64,000 nucleotides of DNA from JBJXFE01 sp046153875 (lineage in GTDB: Bacteria; Planctomycetota; Phycisphaerae; Phycisphaerales; UBA1924): assembly GCA_046153875.1 (NCBI GenBank), contig JBJXFE010000041.1, positions 88,293 through 152,292 on the forward strand, in the 5' to 3' direction. Positions within the stretch are counted from its first letter, which is position 1, and every line of letters starts with the position of its first letter. The translations under genes and the position numbers were made by a program. The notes beneath the pieces were generated by a model, which saw only the letters and a list, made by a program, of their open reading frames with translations, made no database searches and was not told the DNA's origin. This document shows, in pieces, positions 50,242 to 59,253 of this stretch.

Positions 50242-51624
50242 ATGTCCCGACTTCTCAGGCTCGTTCTCGCCGCGGTCTTCGTCGTCGTCACGCCTGTCGC
50301 TTGGGCGCAGCCGCCGTCGGACAGCGAGCTTGAGCTGAAGGTGGACGCCGCGGTCGCCAAGGCGCTCGCCGAGCCCGGCGCGGCCGGGTACTCGATCGCC
50401 GTCGCCCGCGCCGGCAAGGTGATCCTCGCCAAGGGGTACGGGCCGGCCGACGTCGAGCTCTCAGTCCCCGTGAGCGCCGACTCGATCTTCCGGATCGGCT
50501 CGGTGACCAAGCAGTTCACGGCCGCGGCGGTCATGCGCCTGGTCGAAGCCGGCACGATCTCGCTCGACGCCACGGTTCAGACGTACGTGCCGGATTTCCC
50601 GGTGAAGCAGTGGCCTGTCACGGTGCGGCACCTGCTGACCCACACCTCCGGGATCTGGAGCTACACCGAGGATGAGAAGTTCATGGGGCGCGATTCGTCC
50701 CTGGAGCTGACGCCGACGGAACTGATCGCGACGTTCGCGGACAAGCCGCTGGAGTTTGAGCCCGGGACGAAGTTCAACTACAGCAACTCGGCCTACTACC
50801 TGCTGGGCGCGGTGGTCGAGAAGGCCTCGGGCAAGCCCTACGCGGCCTACGTGCAGGAGGAGCTCTTCGGGCCGCTCGGGCTGTCGCACACGCGCTACGA
50901 GAACAACGCCGAGATCATCCCCGGGCGGGCCCAGGGGTACACGCTCAACAAGGAAGGCAAGCTCGCCAACGACAAGGCCATCGGTGCCGATGTCCCCGGG
51001 GCCGCGGGGTCGTTGCTCTCGACCGCGGGCGACCTGGTCCGTTGGGAGATCGCACTCTCGGGCGGCACGGCCGTGAAGCCCGAGTCGTACGCGCAGATGA
51101 CGACCAGCGCCGTCCTCGCCGACGGAAAGGAGACGCGCTACGGCTTCGGGCTGGCGATCAGGGACTGGGAGGGACGCCGCCGCATCTCGCACGGCGGGGG
51201 CATCTTCGGCTTCAGTTCGTTCCTCCTGACGCTCCCGGACGACGGTCTCACGGTCGCGGTCCTGAGCAACAGCGACGCGGTGAACTCCGGGAGGGTTGCC
51301 GACACCGTGGCCCGCCTGGCGCTGGGGCTGGCGGTCTTCGAGCCCAAGGACCTGGCGCTGTCGCCAACAGACATCGCACGCTTCAGCGGCGAGTTCGCGT
51401 TCGAGAGCATCCCCCTCGAGATCCGCTTCTTCGATCGCGACGGCAAGATGTGGGCCCAGGCGACCGGGCAGCAGGAGAATCGGCTTCTCTACCAGGGCGA
51501 CGGCGAGTTCCGCGCATCGTTCGATGCAACGGTGAAGTTCGTGTTCGCGGCGGGGGCCGACCGCGCCGACTCGTTCGTGCTGCACCAGGGCGGGGGGACG
51601 ATCTCGGCCAAGCGCAAGAAGTAG
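50242..51624 (+). CDS. serine hydrolase, class C beta-lactamase/PBP fold (1 of 3)
   Basis: The 460-residue protein has a Sec signal (VLAAVFVVVTPVAWA). The catalytic triad of the beta-lactamase class C/PBP fold is visible: SVTKQFT (Ser-x-x-Lys), YSNSAYY (Tyr-x-Asn) and HGGG (third motif). A further C-terminal domain of about 100 residues follows (LSPTDIARFSGEFAF...). Members hydrolyse peptides, esters or amides. Enzymes of this type at 50, 53.7 and 55.1 kb form a cluster. RBS AAGGGG before ATG 50242. Confidence 0.85.
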   Translation: MSRLLRLVLAAVFVVVTPVAWAQPPSDSELELKVDAAVAKALAEPGAAGYSIAVARAGKVILAKGYGPADVELSVPVSADSIFRIGSVTKQFTAAAVMRLVEAGTISLDATVQTYVPDFPVKQWPVTVRHLLTHTSGIWSYTEDEKFMGRDSSLELTPTELIATFADKPLEFEPGTKFNYSNSAYYLLGAVVEKASGKPYAAYVQEELFGPLGLSHTRYENNAEIIPGRAQGYTLNKEGKLANDKAIGADVPGAAGSLLSTAGDLVRWEIALSGGTAVKPESYAQMTTSAVLADGKETRYGFGLAIRDWEGRRRISHGGGIFGFSSFLLTLPDDGLTVAVLSNSDAVNSGRVADTVARLALGLAVFEPKDLALSPTDIARFSGEFAFESIPLEIRFFDRDGKMWAQATGQQENRLLYQGDGEFRASFDATVKFVFAAGADRADSFVLHQGGGTISAKRKK

Positions 51625-51635
51625 GGCGAACCACG

Positions 51636-51755
51636 GCTCGCATCGGCTACACGCCGGAAGAACGGGTTGGGGGGAAGGGGTGTAGAGCCGCGTACCCGGT
51701 GGCTCGAGGGTCCGACCTGTCGGTGCCATCTGCCCGTGGCACGAATGGCCGAGCC
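51636..51755 (+). repeat. intergenic repeat R, copy 1
   Basis: About 95 bp match the copy at 62622-62745, sharing CGGAAGAACGGGT, AGAGCCGCGTACCCGGTGG and CGAGGGTCCG. The right part contains a GTGGCACGAATGG hairpin-like unit. Other bases of this gap (to 51842) hold nothing recognisable. Confidence 0.7.
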
Positions 51756-51842
51756 ACCCTCCAAGCAGGCCTTGTGCAGCGAACCGCCCGCGCCGGCCGA
51801 GCGTATGGGGAGCTCTACCTCCGTCCCGCCAAGAGCCCACTC

Positions 51843-52331
51843 ATGTTGAAGTCGGAACCGGTGCAGGCGGCGGCGACGCCCCCCAGCCGCGCTGACCAGA
51901 TGCTCCTCGACTTCGTGCGCGAGCACGACGCCGCGTGCCCCGTCTGCGGCTACAACGTGAGAGCCCTCACGCGCCCGATCTGCCCGGAGTGCGCCACCGA
52001 GCTGGTGCTCGCCGTCGGCGCGGCGCGGCTCCGCCTGGAGTGGTTGCTCGCCACCGTTGCGCCCGGATTTTTCTCGGGCATCGCGGCGTTCTTCGTGCTC
52101 ATTCCGATCGTTCTTCGGTACGTGATCGGCGACGGGAGGTGGTCGTATTCGTTGATCGCGCTCGACCTGTTCGGCTGGTGCAGCGGGCTGTTCGCGATGA
52201 TGATCGCCGCGCGGCGGCTCCGCTTCATCGCCCAGCCCCGTGCGCGCCAGCGATGGTGGGCGATCATCATCCGGGCCGTGCACGTCGCGGCGCTCGGGCT
52301 GTTCATCCTCTTCGGCTTCCTGTATGGCTGA
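51843..52331 (+). CDS. zinc-ribbon membrane protein of unknown function
   Basis: The 162-residue protein has an N-terminal zinc ribbon, ACPVCGYNVRALTRPICPECATEL (two CxxC pairs), followed by three or four membrane helices (FFSGIAAFFVLIPIVLRYVI, LIALDLFGWCSGLFAMMIA, IIIRAVHVAALGLFILFGF). The ribbon plus membrane layout is frequent among planctomycete orphan proteins (from memory). Start ATG 51843 has only a weak RBS. Confidence 0.6.
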   Translation: MLKSEPVQAAATPPSRADQMLLDFVREHDAACPVCGYNVRALTRPICPECATELVLAVGAARLRLEWLLATVAPGFFSGIAAFFVLIPIVLRYVIGDGRWSYSLIALDLFGWCSGLFAMMIAARRLRFIAQPRARQRWWAIIIRAVHVAALGLFILFGFLYG

Positions 52332-52506
52332 AGGTCTCGACGGGATTCCGGTCGTTGCCGAGGGGGATCTACGGACGCACCGGGCCGGTCAGGGGACCGT
52401 TGCGGGCAGTTCCTTGCACGCGCAAATCCTTGTTTTTGCGGTACACTGGACGATGAGCGAATGCGGCGGTGGGAGGACCGACCGCGTGCGCTGGAGCCCC
52501 ATCACC

Positions 52507-53625
52507 ATGGTCAAGCGCAAGTCGAGAACGGCGTCGGGTCTGGCCGCGGTTGCATTCGCCGTGTCCGGGCTTGGAGTGTCGGCGCCGGCCGGGGCCCAGG
52601 AGCAGCAGCCCGCGGCCCCCGCCGCGTTCGCCCCCGCCGAGTGCAAGATCGATCTCGCCAATCCCGGGAAGATGAAGGACATCGTGTCGAACGCGCTCCG
52701 GCTGGGGCTGGATGTCCGTGAGCAGGACATCCGGACCTTCCTGGACGGTGCGGAATCGAAGTACGCGACCGGGACGGATCTGCGGAAGGCCGCCGCGGGG
52801 CATTTCAAGCTTGACGAGGCGGTCCTGGCCGCCGAAGTCGAGAAGTTCAAGCACATCAACTGCAGGCACCCGGGCGGCGGTGAGTATGCCGGGGGGGGGG
52901 CCGGCGGTGAGCTGTACGCCGACGTGGAGGTAACGCCGTTCGCGCGCGACGTGACGCTGCACGTGGTGCTGCACGAGCTCGGGCACGCCCTTATCCGCGA
53001 GTTCGACATCCCGATCCTCACGAACGAAGAGACCGCGGCGGACGCGTTCGCCACCTACTACCTCACCACCTACCTGCCCGATCGCGCCGTGGACGTGCTG
53101 ACGGCGCGGGTCACGTCGCTGATGATCGAGGCGGGAGAGACGCCGGAGGTGGACTGGAGCGGCGAGCACGACGACGACGCGCGACGGGCCTTCCAGATCG
53201 CGGCCCTCGCCATGGCGGCCGACCCGCTCAAGTACAAGCCGGTGGCCGCGCTGGTCGGGATGTCTGAGGACGACATCCGGGATGCGCGGGACTACGGGGC
53301 CGAGATCCGCCGGTCTTGGCGTCGGGTGCTCGGGCCGCTCTGGATGCCGGACGGTGTGGCCTCCGGCGAGGCGCGGGTCGCCTACGACGACACCAGGTTC
53401 CTCCAGCGCCTGTGCGCTCCGGTCGCGGACGGGGGCGGCGGGCTGGCCGATGAGATCGCGGTCGCCGTCAGGCGCTTTGACTGGCACTCCCAGGTGACGG
53501 TCCGTTTCGTCGATGGCGAGGGCGGCGCGGGGTGGAGCCGCTCCGGCCGGAACGTCACGGTGAACAGCGCCTACGTGCGCCGGTTCGTCCAGCAGGGCGG
53601 CCGCGGCCTCCCCGGCTCGAAGTGA
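52507..53625 (+). CDS. DUF4344-type putative metallopeptidase
   Basis: The 372-residue protein has a signal peptide ending AGAQ (GLGVSAPAGAQ). It holds the zinc motif HELGH (in LHVVLHELGHALIREFDIPI) with ETAADAFATYYL downstream, which fits the putative metallopeptidase group DUF4344. Secreted or periplasmic protease, substrate unknown. A glycine run of eight or so G bases at 52892-52899 lies within the coding sequence and is frame-prone. Confidence 0.75.
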   Translation: MVKRKSRTASGLAAVAFAVSGLGVSAPAGAQEQQPAAPAAFAPAECKIDLANPGKMKDIVSNALRLGLDVREQDIRTFLDGAESKYATGTDLRKAAAGHFKLDEAVLAAEVEKFKHINCRHPGGGEYAGGGAGGELYADVEVTPFARDVTLHVVLHELGHALIREFDIPILTNEETAADAFATYYLTTYLPDRAVDVLTARVTSLMIEAGETPEVDWSGEHDDDARRAFQIAALAMAADPLKYKPVAALVGMSEDDIRDARDYGAEIRRSWRRVLGPLWMPDGVASGEARVAYDDTRFLQRLCAPVADGGGGLADEIAVAVRRFDWHSQVTVRFVDGEGGAGWSRSGRNVTVNSAYVRRFVQQGGRGLPGSK

Positions 53626-53647
53626 CCGGTTCCGACGTGCTGGACAC

Positions 53648-53676
53648 CGGTGGCACGAATGGTCGCGCCACCCGCC
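53648..53676. repeat. REP-like unit GTGGCACGAATGG
   Basis: GGTGGC and GCCACC (in CGCCACCCGCC) form a short hairpin. The same theme recurs at 51.73, 57.0, 58.0, 60.3 and 62.8 kb, and this unit stops at the stop codon of the next gene. Confidence 0.55.
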
Positions 53677-55008
53677 TCACTTCGGGCCTGCGGCACCGCC
53701 GCCCAATCCCCGGACGAGGTGGAGCAGGCCCCCGAAGGAGTCGACCTTGGCATGGTCGCCCCCGGGCGCGATGCGCATCCGCGTGCATACCAGCCGATGC
53801 TCCGGGATGACGATCAGATACTGCCCGAGGTAGCCGCGGGCCGAGTAGCCGATCCAGTCCTCAGCGGTCGTGTCGAGATCCGGGCGGCCGGCCATGACCG
53901 TCGCCTCCAGCCACGCCTGTTCGCCGCCGACGTGCTCGGGGATGTACTTCATGATCTGCGGGTACGTCAGCCCCTTGGCGCCGGTCATCTTCGCGATGAA
54001 GTCCTCAGGCGTGCCCAGCCGCCGCCACTCGCCGATCAACCGATCCGAGACGGTCTGCTCGATCTTGAACTCCGGCCACCAGAGCAGCCCGTATCGCTGC
54101 CCCTGGGAACCCTGCCCGCCGCGCTCCGCCGTTTCCTCCCACGTGCCGCCGAACCGGTCGGGGTCGAGCGGCTCGTAGTGGCTCGTGGCCTCCCGGACGA
54201 ACGCCTCGGGCAGAATCCGCGTCCGATCGGGCCCCCACACGCCGGCGTGCATCATGAGTTCACCGATCTTCGCCAGGTCCGGCGCGCGGATCTGGAGGCC
54301 CGCCATCGCGTGCGGGTTGCCGGCGTCGTCGAGCGACCAGGTCCAGTCGGTGATGCCCATGGGGGCGAAGAGCTCGGCCCCGAGCACCATGTCCATGCGT
54401 TGGCCCGCGATCTTCTCCACGATGCCGGCGAGCAGGTTCGTCGCCGAGTTGTTGTACCGCCACTTTGTGCCGGGCTCTTCGACCAGGTCCGCGGCGAGGG
54501 CGAACTGAACGAAGTCGGGCGAGCGGTATATCTCGGTGGTGATCCGCTCGCAGTGCAGCCCGGAGCGCTGGGTGAGCAGGTGCCGGATGGTGATGCGGGC
54601 CTTGAGCCCCTGGTTCCATTCGGGATAGAACCGATGGACCGGGGCATCGAGCGAGTCCAGGCGGCCGTCGGCGAGCAGGCACCCGAACGCCAGAGCCACC
54701 ACGGACTTGGTCGCCGACATCGCCTCGATGGGCCCGCGGGCGCCTTCCTTCGCGGAGTATTCCTCGATCAGCGTCCTGCCGTCCTTGATGAGGACGATCG
54801 CATCGGACTCGGACCGCCTCGATTGCTTCACGATGGCCTTGAGCACGCCGGCGTCGAGCCCGTGCTCCGCAGCGAGGCTGTCGAGCGAGGCGGTCTCTTC
54901 CGTGGAGAGCTCGAACGGTCGGACAACGGGGGGCGGGGGCGCGTCCTGGGCACGTGCGAGCGCACCGAGGGCGGTCACGCAAAGCAGCAGGGTGCAGGCG
55001 ACTCGCAT
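53677..55008 (-). CDS. serine hydrolase, class C beta-lactamase/PBP fold (2 of 3)
   Basis: The 443-residue protein has a Sec signal (MRVACTLLLCVTALGALARAQ), the Ser-x-x-Lys motif in MSATKSVVALAFG, YNNSATN for the Tyr-x-Asn motif, and a long C-terminal part with WWPEFKIEQ. The usual third motif (HxG or KTG) is not obvious. It is most like class C beta-lactamase-like esterases. Divergent from the third member, with a 123-bp gap between their starts. RBS GGAGGG before ATG 55008. Confidence 0.8.
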   Translation of the reverse strand: MRVACTLLLCVTALGALARAQDAPPPPVVRPFELSTEETASLDSLAAEHGLDAGVLKAIVKQSRRSESDAIVLIKDGRTLIEEYSAKEGARGPIEAMSATKSVVALAFGCLLADGRLDSLDAPVHRFYPEWNQGLKARITIRHLLTQRSGLHCERITTEIYRSPDFVQFALAADLVEEPGTKWRYNNSATNLLAGIVEKIAGQRMDMVLGAELFAPMGITDWTWSLDDAGNPHAMAGLQIRAPDLAKIGELMMHAGVWGPDRTRILPEAFVREATSHYEPLDPDRFGGTWEETAERGGQGSQGQRYGLLWWPEFKIEQTVSDRLIGEWRRLGTPEDFIAKMTGAKGLTYPQIMKYIPEHVGGEQAWLEATVMAGRPDLDTTAEDWIGYSARGYLGQYLIVIPEHRLVCTRMRIAPGGDHAKVDSFGGLLHLVRGLGGGAAGPK

Positions 55009-55131
55009 GACGCGCCCTCCGGATTCCGCGGGCATTGTACATCCGCGCGTCGCTGTTGCGCGTGCGTTACACGCTTGCCGCCACGCACGCATTAGCATGA
55101 ATGGGCTCCGCGGCGCCCGATCGGAGGACCG

Positions 55132-56901
55132 ATGGCACTTCCTGCTTTGTCGATGCCGTGCACGCTCCTGGTTGCGGGTTTTCTTGCCGTCTCGGTCGGG
55201 GCCCAGCCCGGGTCGGTGCAGCCCTCCGCTCCCGCCGCCGGCATTGCCCGCCCGCCCCCCCCCTCCGATCCCGAGCCCGCGGCGATCGACGCGATCTTCT
55301 CGGAATGGAACACCCAGACGCCCGGCGTGGCGCTCGCCGTCGTGCGCGACGAGAAGATCATCTACTCGCGCGGCTACGGGCTCGCGAACCTGGATTTCGG
55401 CGTTCCGATCGCCGGCAACACCGTCTTCGACATCGGATCGACCTCAAAGCAGTTCACCGCCGCCTGCATCCTCCTGCTCGCCGAGGACGGCAACCTGGCG
55501 ATCACCGATGACGTCCGCAAGCACCTCCCGGAACTCCCGCAGTACGAGAAGCCGATCACGATCGCCCACCTGTTGCACCATACCAGCGGCCTGCGCGACT
55601 ACACCGCCCTCATGGGCGTCGCCGGCCTCTCGGTCGAGCCCGACTACTCCGACGCGTTCCTGCTCGACCTCATCTTCCGTCAGAGGGGCCTGAGCTTCCC
55701 GCCCAGGGAGCAGTTCAGCTACAGCAACACCAACTACTTTCTGCTCGGGGAGATCGTCCGCCGGGTCTCGGGAATGCCCATGTCCCGGTTTGCCAGGGAG
55801 CGCATCTTCCAGCCCCTGGGGATGAGTTCGACAATCTTCATGGATGACCACCTGGCGGTCATCCCGCACCGCGCGGAGAGCTACTACCCGCGCGAGGACG
55901 GCGCCCCCGGATTCCAACTTTCCATATCGCTGATGGACAACGTCGGTGATGGCGGCATCTACACGACCGTCGAAGACCTGGCCCGATGGGATGCCAACTT
56001 CTACCACAACCGGCTGGGGGCGGGGAAGCCCGAGTTCCTGGACCGGATGCAGGAGGTCGGCCTGCTGGAGAGCGGCCAATCGACCGGGTACGCCTCGGGC
56101 CTGTTCATCGGCACCCATCGCGGGCAGAGGATGGTCTCGCACAGCGGAGGGTGGCGCGGCTTCCGCGCGGAGATGGTCCGCTTCCCCGACAGGAAGTTGT
56201 CGGTGATCTGCCTGGCGAACATCGGGACGGCTCAATCGACGACGCTCGCCCTCCAGGTTGCAGGTCTGTACCTGCCCGGGGGCCAGGACGGCAGCGCGGG
56301 CGCCCCTGCAGGAGGAGCGGCGGCGGCTCCTCCTTCTGGTGCACCGACATTCGCGATCCCCGAAGCGGACTGGGACAAGTTCCTCGGCCGCTACAAGGCC
56401 GGGAGTGGCCCGATCTGGACGGTCACTCGCAACGGCGGCGAGCTCGCGATCGTGAGCACCTCGGGCCTGACGTTCGCGGCCCGCCCCATCGGGGCACTCG
56501 AGTTCGAATCCACCAATCGCCCGCAACTGGCTCGGCTGGCCTTCAGCACGGACGATCACGGCAAGGTCGCCTGGATCACGCAGACGATGGCCGACACGCC
56601 AGACGTCCGGCTGACACCGCTCGAGGCGATGGCCGATCCGGCCGCGGGCCTTGCGGACTTCGATGGCGTGTACGACAGCGAGGAACTCGGCACGTCGGTG
56701 GTGGCATCCGTGTCGGAAGATCAACTCTGGTTCGCGGGCGCCGGAGAACCCGGGCCGTACCCGCTGAACCGGTTCGCTCCCGACGGCTTCTCCGTGTGGG
56801 GGTTCGAGGCGGTCTTCACCCGCGGGAACGATGGCAAAGTCGATGGGTTCATCATGAATACCCCGCGGGCGAGCGGGATGCGGTTTGTGAAGAGCCCTTG
56901 A
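55132..56901 (+). CDS. serine hydrolase, class C beta-lactamase/PBP fold with C-terminal domain (3 of 3)
   Basis: The 589-residue protein has a signal peptide (ending VSVGAQP), SxxK in GSTSKQFTAAC, YSNTNYF (Tyr-x-Asn), HSGG (in VSHSGGWRGF), and an extra C-terminal region of about 190 residues (from EADWDKFLGRYKAGSG) that resembles the beta-barrel-like end domain of D-aminopeptidase-type relatives. Function likely hydrolysis of a peptide or ester outside the cytoplasm. Confidence 0.85.
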   Translation: MALPALSMPCTLLVAGFLAVSVGAQPGSVQPSAPAAGIARPPPPSDPEPAAIDAIFSEWNTQTPGVALAVVRDEKIIYSRGYGLANLDFGVPIAGNTVFDIGSTSKQFTAACILLLAEDGNLAITDDVRKHLPELPQYEKPITIAHLLHHTSGLRDYTALMGVAGLSVEPDYSDAFLLDLIFRQRGLSFPPREQFSYSNTNYFLLGEIVRRVSGMPMSRFARERIFQPLGMSSTIFMDDHLAVIPHRAESYYPREDGAPGFQLSISLMDNVGDGGIYTTVEDLARWDANFYHNRLGAGKPEFLDRMQEVGLLESGQSTGYASGLFIGTHRGQRMVSHSGGWRGFRAEMVRFPDRKLSVICLANIGTAQSTTLALQVAGLYLPGGQDGSAGAPAGGAAAAPPSGAPTFAIPEADWDKFLGRYKAGSGPIWTVTRNGGELAIVSTSGLTFAARPIGALEFESTNRPQLARLAFSTDDHGKVAWITQTMADTPDVRLTPLEAMADPAAGLADFDGVYDSEELGTSVVASVSEDQLWFAGAGEPGPYPLNRFAPDGFSVWGFEAVFTRGNDGKVDGFIMNTPRASGMRFVKSP

Positions 56902-57063
56902 GCCCCGGGACAGCCCGACAGCGATCGCTCAGGACGAACCAGGATACTGCCCCGCTGGTCGGGGCCCTCGACCACCGAGCCCGGGGGCTGCGTTGCTATC
57001 CCATCTGGAATGGTCGGGCCGCCCGCGCACCCGCCGCGGTATTCTGTTGACGGAGTGCTCATC

Positions 57064-57906
57064 ATGATCCGTCACCCATGGATCCCCGGCCCGCTCGCTG
57101 TCGTCCTCGTGTGCGCCCTCGGCGGGGAGGGGCGCGGCGTGCCGCGGGCCTCGCCCCCGCAGCTGGAGCCGGGGCAGGTGCTTCGGCTCACCTTCCCCGA
57201 CCTTCCGCCGACGCTCCTGGCCATGAGCCAGGGGAAAGAGGTCGAGGCCGCGGTCACGGTGCGGCTGCCGGACAACTACACGCGCGATGGTTCGTTCCCG
57301 CTGTTCGTGTTCCTGAACGGCGGCGACGGGGGCGAGGGCGGCAACATCGGCGTACCCATGCAGTTGAGCGAGGGACGCGATTGCATCATCGCCACCTTCC
57401 CGCTCTTCAAGCGGGGCTACGACGCGGCGGAGCCGTGGGGCATCAGCGTCGGATTCGATGACTACCCGATCGTGTCCGCGGCGTACGCGGCCGTCATGGA
57501 CCGGCTGCGCGCCACGATCCCCAACATCGATGCCGGGCGGAGCATCATCGGCGGCCACTCCAACGGGGCGCACACGATCGCGGTGCTGCTCTCGGCCCTC
57601 GATGACGGCTTCCTCGGGTCGTTCAAGGGGTTCTTCATGATCGACGGCGGGTTCGACTGGTCCAGCTATGGTCGCTCGATCCCTCTCAAGGATCATCGCA
57701 TGCTCTACCTGGTCGGGGGCGGGACGGAGCACTCCCCGTGGTGGCGCCGGGACGTGGTGCAACGCGCGAGGTTCTTCGAGCGGTGCGTGCAGGACCTCGG
57801 CATGGACTACGTGAAGGTCTTCGTCGCGGACGGCGTGGACCACCAGTTCTCGCGGTCGTACCACCCGGTGATCAAGGAGTGGGCGGCGGGGGTGATGGCC
57901 CCGTGA
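57064..57906 (+). CDS. secreted alpha/beta-hydrolase-like protein
   Basis: The 280-residue protein has an N-terminal hydrophobic signal (GPLAVVLVCALGGEG), a strand LFVFLNGGDGGEGGN in the oxyanion position, the nucleophile elbow GGHSNGAHTIAVLL, and His in ADGVDHQFS near the end. This resembles a secreted esterase or PHB-depolymerase-like hydrolase. Substrate unknown. Start ATG 57064; the codons before it are not convincing. Confidence 0.75.
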   Translation: MIRHPWIPGPLAVVLVCALGGEGRGVPRASPPQLEPGQVLRLTFPDLPPTLLAMSQGKEVEAAVTVRLPDNYTRDGSFPLFVFLNGGDGGEGGNIGVPMQLSEGRDCIIATFPLFKRGYDAAEPWGISVGFDDYPIVSAAYAAVMDRLRATIPNIDAGRSIIGGHSNGAHTIAVLLSALDDGFLGSFKGFFMIDGGFDWSSYGRSIPLKDHRMLYLVGGGTEHSPWWRRDVVQRARFFERCVQDLGMDYVKVFVADGVDHQFSRSYHPVIKEWAAGVMAP

Positions 57907-57970
57907 ATCGCATCGGGGATCCGTGCGTCTTTCCCCGTAGGTTTGAGCGTGTTCGTCGGATCGCGGGGAT

Positions 57971-58045
57971 GGTCGAGGCGTTACGCACGATCATCCCCGC
58001 GACGGGGATGATCGTGGCACGGTGACCGGGCCGCCCGCCCGGGCG
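57971..58045. repeat. REP-like repeat P, copy 1
   Basis: The core at 57989-58013 is a palindrome: GATCATCCCCG, CGA, CGGGGATGATC. It is flanked by CGAGGCGTTACGCAC and GTGGCACGGTGACCGGG; copies 2 and 3 are at 60261 and 62788. Confidence 0.8.
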
Positions 58046-59107
58046 TCACGAAGAATCGTCGCGGGCGAGGTGGGCGGGGCGCGTTGAGTGATCGTCGTGG
58101 GTGACCACGTCGGCGATGGCCCAGCGGTTGCGGCCGTCGGGGTATCGCTCGAGGACGACGTGGAAGAGGCATTGGGCGGAGCCGGTCGGCCGGTGGAGGG
58201 TGACGAACTGGATGGCCCCGTCGAGGTCGTCCTGGAAGAGGGTGACGCCGGGGCGCGCCTCGGCGTCTCGGACGAGCGCGCAGCGGCTCTCCAGCCAGTG
58301 AGGGAAGTTGTCGCCGAAGTCCTGCTTGCGGTGCTCGGCGGTGTGTGCCGCGGCTTCGGCGAGGGTGGACTGCTTGTCCGCGGCGTCGGGCGCCGTGGAG
58401 TGCTTGCGCGCAGCGCGGACGAACGCGGCGACGGCTTCGTGGAGGCCGGGGATGGACGAGGCGGGAGGGGTGGGGGGACGAGACGGAGAGACGGAGAGAT
58501 CCGCCGCGGCGGGTGAACTGCGAGACGGAGACCCGGAGTCGGGGGCCTGGGGTTGTTGAGGCGGGGAAGAGCGATGGAGCGGGGCGCTTGCTTCGCGGGT
58601 GGGCCGGTCGGCGCCGACGCCCGCTGCGCCGGCGTGCGCCCTCAAGGCGGCCGCGCGGTGCGGGAGGGGGCTGAGGCAGGCGCGGGCGAGGCGGGTGATG
58701 GAGGAGGCGGCGCGGCGGATCTCGGTGAGCACCCTGGCGTCGGGCACGGACTGTGGTTCGGCACCCTGTGAATCAGCACCGACAAGCTTGGAAGAAGTGG
58801 AAGAGGACGGGAGGGAGTCGCCCGACGGCGCTTGTCGGTGGCACGGCTCGTGGCACGATCGGTGGCACGCGATCACGGCCTTGAGGGTGTCGAGTGCTGC
58901 GGTGCCCTCGATGAGGATGCGGTCGCGGAAGCGGGCGAGCTGCGCGTGCTCCTCGCGGGCGCGCAGGTCGTCGCGGGCCGCGATGACGCGCTGGATCTCG
59001 GGGCGCTCGATCCACCGGGCGTACTCGACGGGGTCGAGGCCGGCGGGGTCGTCCAGCGCGGCGAGGAGCTCGCGGTCGCGGGTTGAGATTGTCGGCACGG
59101 CGACCAT
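58046..59107 (-). CDS. orphan protein with repeat-derived middle
   Basis: The 353-residue protein has an N-terminal helical part (TISTRDRELLAALDDPAGLDPVEYARWIERPEIQRVIAARDDLRAREEH), a long low-complexity middle with Ser/Pro (about 95-225), and a helical-plus-beta C-terminal part (LEAEAAAHTAEHRKQDFGDN...). Residues 192-210 (SPSRSSPAAADLSVSPSR) come from a GAGACGGA-type element in antisense orientation. No function recognised. Start ATG 59107. Confidence 0.5.
   Translation of the reverse strand: MVAVPTISTRDRELLAALDDPAGLDPVEYARWIERPEIQRVIAARDDLRAREEHAQLARFRDRILIEGTAALDTLKAVIACHRSCHEPCHRQAPSGDSLPSSSTSSKLVGADSQGAEPQSVPDARVLTEIRRAASSITRLARACLSPLPHRAAALRAHAGAAGVGADRPTREASAPLHRSSPPQQPQAPDSGSPSRSSPAAADLSVSPSRPPTPPASSIPGLHEAVAAFVRAARKHSTAPDAADKQSTLAEAAAHTAEHRKQDFGDNFPHWLESRCALVRDAEARPGVTLFQDDLDGAIQFVTLHRPTGSAQCLFHVVLERYPDGRNRWAIADVVTHDDHSTRPAHLARDDSS
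58479..58535. repeat. GAGACGGA-type element in the 58 kb orphan gene
   Basis: ACGGAGAGACGGAGAGATCC leads into CCGCCGCGGCGG (58501-58512), then GTGAACTGCGAGACGGAGAC. This matches the core shared by rarA and uvrA. Here the purine strand is the non-coding strand. Confidence 0.75.
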
Positions 59108-59253
59108 CGGGGGAAGTGATACAGCGCGGCCGGGGCGTTGCAAGACCCGGGCGGCGCATGACCGCGCATTTGCGCGCAAACGTGGACATAGGGGGCAAGT
59201 TTTTTGCGGCGGACGAGCAGGTTCGCACGGGCATCGGCCTCGCCACGGCGCGG

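Noticed and set aside
50242..56901. Antibiotic-resistance beta-lactamase island
   Set aside because: The enzymes match the broad esterase/peptidase side of the fold, differ from each other and carry no mobile element next to them.
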